The notes beneath the pieces were generated by a model. The model saw only the letters and a list, made by a program, of their open reading frames with translations, was not told where the DNA came from and searched no databases. Positions 7,305-10,157 of a DNA stretch of 10,157 nt are shown one piece after another. The stretch is from Gammaproteobacteria bacterium (GTDB taxonomy: Bacteria > Pseudomonadota > Gammaproteobacteria > GRL18). Within the stretch, counting starts at the first letter, position 1, and each line of letters opens with the position of its first letter. The position numbers and the translations under genes were made by a program. Location: NCBI GenBank assembly GCA_024511395.1, contig JANELJ010000044.1, positions 1 through 10,157 of the forward strand, written 5' to 3'.

Positions 7305-7310
7305 CAAAAC

Positions 7311-9617
7311 ATGAAAAAAGTAAGCAAGAGCGTAGTCTCGTTGCTGGCTGGTGTCAGTATTGCCTGTGGGGCAATATCCACTGCTTCTGCGTCTTCTCTT
7401 GAAGATGTTATGAAAGCCAGAGGGCTGACTCAAAAGGATCTGCTGGCCGCAGCAAAAACTTATACACCGACCGGTGGCCGTGATGAATATCTGGCTTTCA
7501 GCTCCGGTGGTCAAAGTGGGCAGGTTATGGTCTACGGTATTCCTTCCATGCGTATTTTAAAATACATTGGTGTATTTACACCGGAGCCATGGCAGGGTTA
7601 TGGTTTTGATGATGAATCCAAAGCGGTTCTGAAACAGGGCCAGATAAACGGTAATATTACCTATGGTGATACTCACCACCCGGCTTTATCTGAAACCGAT
7701 GGTGAATATAATGGTAAGTACCTGTTTATTAATGACAAAGCCAATCCTCGTATTGCTTTAATTGATTTACATGATTTTGCAACCAAGCAGATTGTTGTCA
7801 ATCCGGTATTCAAGTCTTCTCATGGTGGTGCGTTTGTTTCTCCAAATACAGACTATGTCATCGAAGCTGCTCAGTACCCGGCTCCTTTTGAAAACAACTA
7901 TGTGCCTTTAGAAGAGTTCAATGATAAATACCGTGGTGGTATGACTTACTGGAAGTTTGATAAAAAAGAAGGTCGTTTAGACCCTGCAAACTCCTTTACT
8001 GTTATGGCGCCTCCATATAGTCAGGATTTATCTGACTTTGGTAAAAAAGCCAGTGATGGCTGGTCCTTTACTAACTCCTTCTGTTCCGAACGTTATGTCG
8101 GTGGTATTGAAAAAGGACGCCCACCATATGAAGCGGGCTGTTCTCAGAAAGATACTGACTTCCTGCACGTAGTGAACTGGAAAAAAGCGGAAGAGCTGGT
8201 TAAAGCCGGTAAAGCCGTTAAAATTAACGGACACAATGTTCTGCCCATGGATGTTATGGTCAAGAACAATGCTCTGTTCCTGATCCCTGAGCCTAAGAGT
8301 CCACACGGCGTTGATGTTTCTCCAGACGGTAAGTACATCATTGTTTCCGGTAAACTGGACAGCCATGCTTCTGTGTATTCTTTTGCTAAAATCAAAAAAG
8401 CAATTGATAACAAGAAATTTGAAGGCAAAGATGCTTACGGCATTCCAATTATTGGCATGAAAGATGCGATTCACAAGCAGGTTGAATTAGGTCTTGGGCC
8501 TCTGCATACACAGTATGACTCCAAGTCATGCGTAGTTTATACTTCTCTGTATGTTGATTCTATGGTCGCCAAGTGGGACTACTGTGTTGGTAAGGTGTTG
8601 GATAAGATTTCTATCCACTATAACATTGGTCACCTGGTAACAATGGAAGGTGATTCTGTTTCTCCAGATGGTAAATACCTGGTTGCTCTGAACAAGCTGG
8701 CTATTGACCGTTTCAACCCTGTTGGTCCTCTGCATCCTCAGAACCATCAGTTGATTGATATCTCCGGCGATAAAATGCAGTTACTGTATGATATGCCAGT
8801 TCCTCTGGGTGAACCACACTATGTTGTAGCTATTAAGGCAGACAAGCTTAAGCCTGCAGTTCGCTACAAGTCTGGCTGGAATACTCGTACAGACAAGCGT
8901 TCCAAGTTCAAAACCCGTGCGGGTCGTGAAAAAACTACTCGTACTTGTGATGCTAATGGTAACTGTCGTGTAGTCGTAATGGGTACTACCATCCGTTCAC
9001 ACATTACTCCAGAAACCATTGAAGCAGAAGTTGGTGATACTATCGAACTGCATCTGACTAACCTGGAACGTGCAGAAGATGAAACTCACGGTTTCGCTAT
9101 CTTTGCTCACAATGTGAACCTGTCTCTTGAGCCTGGTGCAACTATCAGTGCAACCTTCAAGGCAGAAAAAGAAGGTGTATTCCCATACTACTGTACTGAA
9201 TTCTGTTCAGCACTGCACCTGGAAATGGAAGGTTATCTGTTAGTTAAACCTAAGGGCTACAAAGCGAAAGCAGGTAGTGTGAAGGAAGGTCAGTCTTATA
9301 CTAAAGCTGACTACGAAAAACAGGTTAAAACCAATAACGATACTCAGGCAGTCATTAATTCAGTGGTTGGTTACATCACCAGCTCTAATTATAAAGACTT
9401 CCCTGAAGTGGTGGCACTGGTTGAAGATGCAACAGACCAGTTAGGTTTTGCGGATGAAGCTAAGAAGAAAGCCGAAGCTGCAGCTGCTAAGAGTGACTGG
9501 CAGAATGCGACACTCTGGGCTGGCCAGCACTGGCAGTATCAGGTTAAAGCTGCAGACATTGGTCTGAGAGCTAAGACCTACCTGGAAGAACATGGTGCAA
9601 AAGTTATTAAAAAATAA
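7311..9617 (+). CDS. nosZ: nitrous oxide reductase, Sec-exported clade II-like, with C-terminal extension
   Basis: NosZ reduces N2O to N2 in the periplasm. The 768-residue protein begins with a Sec signal peptide (MKKVSKS, hydrophobic core, STASAS, cleavage near residue 28) with no twin-arginine motif, as in clade II (atypical) NosZ. The beta-propeller carries seven candidate CuZ His ligands: His122 and His123 (GDTHHPA), His171 (SSHGG), His332 (SPHGVDVSPDGKY), His399 (GPLHT), His441 (IGHL) and His503 (GEPHY). The cupredoxin domain has the full CuA set: His593 (ETHGF), Cys628, Cys632, His636 and Met639 in YYCTEFCSALHLEM. After this domain come about 118 charged, Ala/Lys-rich, probably helical residues (651-768) without CxxCH. 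Six Cys outside the copper sites (258, 277, 407, 425, 546, 552) could form disulfides. An FNR-type promoter precedes it and a strong terminator follows; no nos accessory gene is adjacent. Confidence 0.97.
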   Translation: MKKVSKSVVSLLAGVSIACGAISTASASSLEDVMKARGLTQKDLLAAAKTYTPTGGRDEYLAFSSGGQSGQVMVYGIPSMRILKYIGVFTPEPWQGYGFDDESKAVLKQGQINGNITYGDTHHPALSETDGEYNGKYLFINDKANPRIALIDLHDFATKQIVVNPVFKSSHGGAFVSPNTDYVIEAAQYPAPFENNYVPLEEFNDKYRGGMTYWKFDKKEGRLDPANSFTVMAPPYSQDLSDFGKKASDGWSFTNSFCSERYVGGIEKGRPPYEAGCSQKDTDFLHVVNWKKAEELVKAGKAVKINGHNVLPMDVMVKNNALFLIPEPKSPHGVDVSPDGKYIIVSGKLDSHASVYSFAKIKKAIDNKKFEGKDAYGIPIIGMKDAIHKQVELGLGPLHTQYDSKSCVVYTSLYVDSMVAKWDYCVGKVLDKISIHYNIGHLVTMEGDSVSPDGKYLVALNKLAIDRFNPVGPLHPQNHQLIDISGDKMQLLYDMPVPLGEPHYVVAIKADKLKPAVRYKSGWNTRTDKRSKFKTRAGREKTTRTCDANGNCRVVVMGTTIRSHITPETIEAEVGDTIELHLTNLERAEDETHGFAIFAHNVNLSLEPGATISATFKAEKEGVFPYYCTEFCSALHLEMEGYLLVKPKGYKAKAGSVKEGQSYTKADYEKQVKTNNDTQAVINSVVGYITSSNYKDFPEVVALVEDATDQLGFADEAKKKAEAAAAKSDWQNATLWAGQHWQYQVKAADIGLRAKTYLEEHGAKVIKK

Positions 9618-9639
9618 CTCTTAACTATGGAAAGTCCAG

Positions 9640-9676
9640 AAGAGGGGGAACATTTGTTCCCCCTCTTTGGTTTGTA
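9640..9676 (+). terminator. intrinsic terminator of nosZ
   Basis: AAGAGGGGGAAC (9640-9651) pairs perfectly with GTTCCCCCTCTT (9656-9667) around a four-base ATTT loop, and a T-rich tail follows. The stem starts 22 bases after the nosZ stop. Such a strong hairpin implies nosZ is transcribed alone. Confidence 0.92.
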
Positions 9677-9757
9677 TTAGTTTAAAATACAAAATTATGG
9701 ATACAATTTGAGCTTTTATATGATATCTTTTGTGATGTTAGGCACTGAAAATGGTTG

Positions 9758-9803
9758 ATTCAGGTCATATCATTCAGGTATATTCATGTAGGCCTGATTC
9801 AGG
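9758..9803 (+). repeat. three copies of ATTCAGG
   Basis: The heptamer occurs at 9758-9764, 9772-9778 and 9797-9803, with start-to-start distances of 14 and 25 bases. The last copy is part of an odd palindrome, CCTGA-T-TCAGG (9793-9803). Spacing is irregular and no gene starts nearby, so its meaning is unknown. Confidence 0.4.
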
Positions 9804-9901
9804 GTAGAAGAATTTCTTCCTGTCCTGTGATTAATGAATCATTATTTAATAGACTAAAGTTTAGAGTTTCAGATCCCCCAAAAAACAGTTGACAAAAATT
9901 C

Positions 9902-9916
9902 GGCAGCATTGCTGCC
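9902..9916. repeat. short GC-rich hairpin before the transposase remnant
   Basis: GGCAGCA-T-TGCTGCC is a perfect palindrome around one base and could fold as a six-pair hairpin with a three-base loop. It has no T tract after it, so it is not a standard terminator. It lies about 35 bases before the transposase-like ATG and may belong to the end of the insertion sequence. Confidence 0.4.
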
Positions 9917-9950
9917 TTCAGTAAGAAAAAACAAACTTCTGGAGGCCGCA

Positions 9951-10157
9951 ATGCACACCAAAGGATACAGCAATATCCCCGGTGAACTGTTTTATTACAT
10001 AACATTTTTAACCCGAGCGCTGGTCGATTGAGCCCATGTTCAATCAGTTAAAAAATGCCCGGGGCATGAAACAGACCTGGCAGAAAACCCGGAAGGTGTT
10101 ACATCGATGGGTACACATTATTGCTCTGGGGTATATTATACCTCAATTGCGGGCTAT
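9951..10157 (+). mobile_element. internally deleted IS4-type transposase remnant, runs off window
   Basis: Two pieces in different frames appear joined. The first begins at an ATG preceded by GGAGG and reads MHTKGYSNIPGELFYYITFLT and a few more residues before TGA at 10029-10031. The second, open from 10012 to the window end in another frame, reads PERWSIEPMFNQLKN, then GMKQTWQKTRKVLHRW and a hydrophobic stretch. RWSIEPMFNQLK fits the IS4-type DDE signature R-(3)-E-(6)-K, including the catalytic Glu; the Tyr expected three residues before the Arg is replaced by a TAA at 10009-10011. The most likely reading is a transposase gene that lost its middle, keeping the start and the C-terminal part. 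The transposase identity of the second piece is fairly sure; that the first piece is its own N-terminus is inference. It cannot be active as it stands. Confidence 0.6.

Larger units (their letters stand above)
9677..9950. other. intergenic stretch without a recognisable gene
   Basis: No coding region is convincing on either strand; the longest minus-strand frame (9799-10005) has a composition unlike a real protein and matches nothing I know. The stretch holds three copies of ATTCAGG, a TTGACA hexamer at 9889-9894 without a good -10, and a small hairpin at 9902-9916. Its last part may be the left end of the transposase remnant that follows, but no inverted-repeat end could be fixed. Confidence 0.6.

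Noticed and set aside
7188..7310. Longer NosZ starting at GTG 7188 or ATG 7197 in the same open frame
   Set aside because: The signal peptide and the AAGG ribosome binding site both point to ATG 7311; the upstream residues would bury the signal peptide, and this stretch fits better as leader RNA.
7311..7394. Twin-arginine (Tat) signal on NosZ
   Set aside because: There is no RR motif; MKKVSKS followed by a hydrophobic core and an AxA-type end is a Sec signal.
8028..8474. Minus-strand open frame of 148 codons inside nosZ
   Set aside because: It is antisense to the NosZ propeller, which has complete copper ligands; no start signal or family features.
9758..9803. CRISPR-like array from the ATTCAGG copies
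   Set aside because: Repeats are only seven bases long with unequal spacing, and no cas gene is present.
9799..10005. Minus-strand open frame of 68 codons downstream of nosZ
   Set aside because: Composition is unlike a real protein, there is no convincing ribosome binding site, and it overlaps the transposase remnant.

Overview
The window looks like a moderately AT-rich gammaproteobacterium (or close proteobacterial relative) that respires anaerobically. This rests on gene content: an MsrPQ-type methionine sulfoxide reductase membrane subunit, a classical menaquinone (men) operon with an enterobacterial-type MenB, and a Sec-exported, clade II-like nitrous oxide reductase behind an FNR/Dnr-type box. 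I cannot name a species from sequence alone.

Layout. Positions 1-579 (+) hold a broken msrQ with three one-base frameshifts and two TAG stops; it starts outside the window. Positions 588-7001 (-) are one tight operon, in transcription order menF, menD, menB, menA, menC and a hotdog thioesterase (menI-like). It converges on the msrQ remnant. Gaps are 1, 45 and 8 bases, then overlaps of 1 and 20 bases. Positions 7002-7310 are a divergent control region containing a men promoter candidate, a 13-base palindrome, an FNR box correctly spaced from a -10 element, and a roughly 130-nt nosZ leader with mutually exclusive inverted repeats. Positions 7311-9617 (+) encode NosZ, ended by a strong intrinsic terminator (9640-9676). 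About 270 bases without a gene follow. From 9951 to the window end lies an apparently internally deleted IS4-type transposase.

How the genes fit together. MenF, MenD, MenC, MenB, the thioesterase and MenA cover chorismate to demethylmenaquinone except the MenH and MenE steps; those enzymes and the final methyltransferase (UbiE/MenG) must lie elsewhere. Menaquinone is the usual low-potential quinone for anaerobic respiration, and NosZ is a periplasmic terminal reductase turning N2O into N2, so a shared oxygen-sensing control region makes sense. The nos accessory genes (nosR/B/D/F/Y/L) are not beside nosZ.

Most unusual points: the attenuator-like geometry of the nosZ leader, including a tiny Cys-rich reading frame; a roughly 118-residue C-terminal extension of NosZ without a heme motif; an orphan nosZ; a men operon lacking menE and menH; and two one-base losses in msrQ within the same nine-base context.
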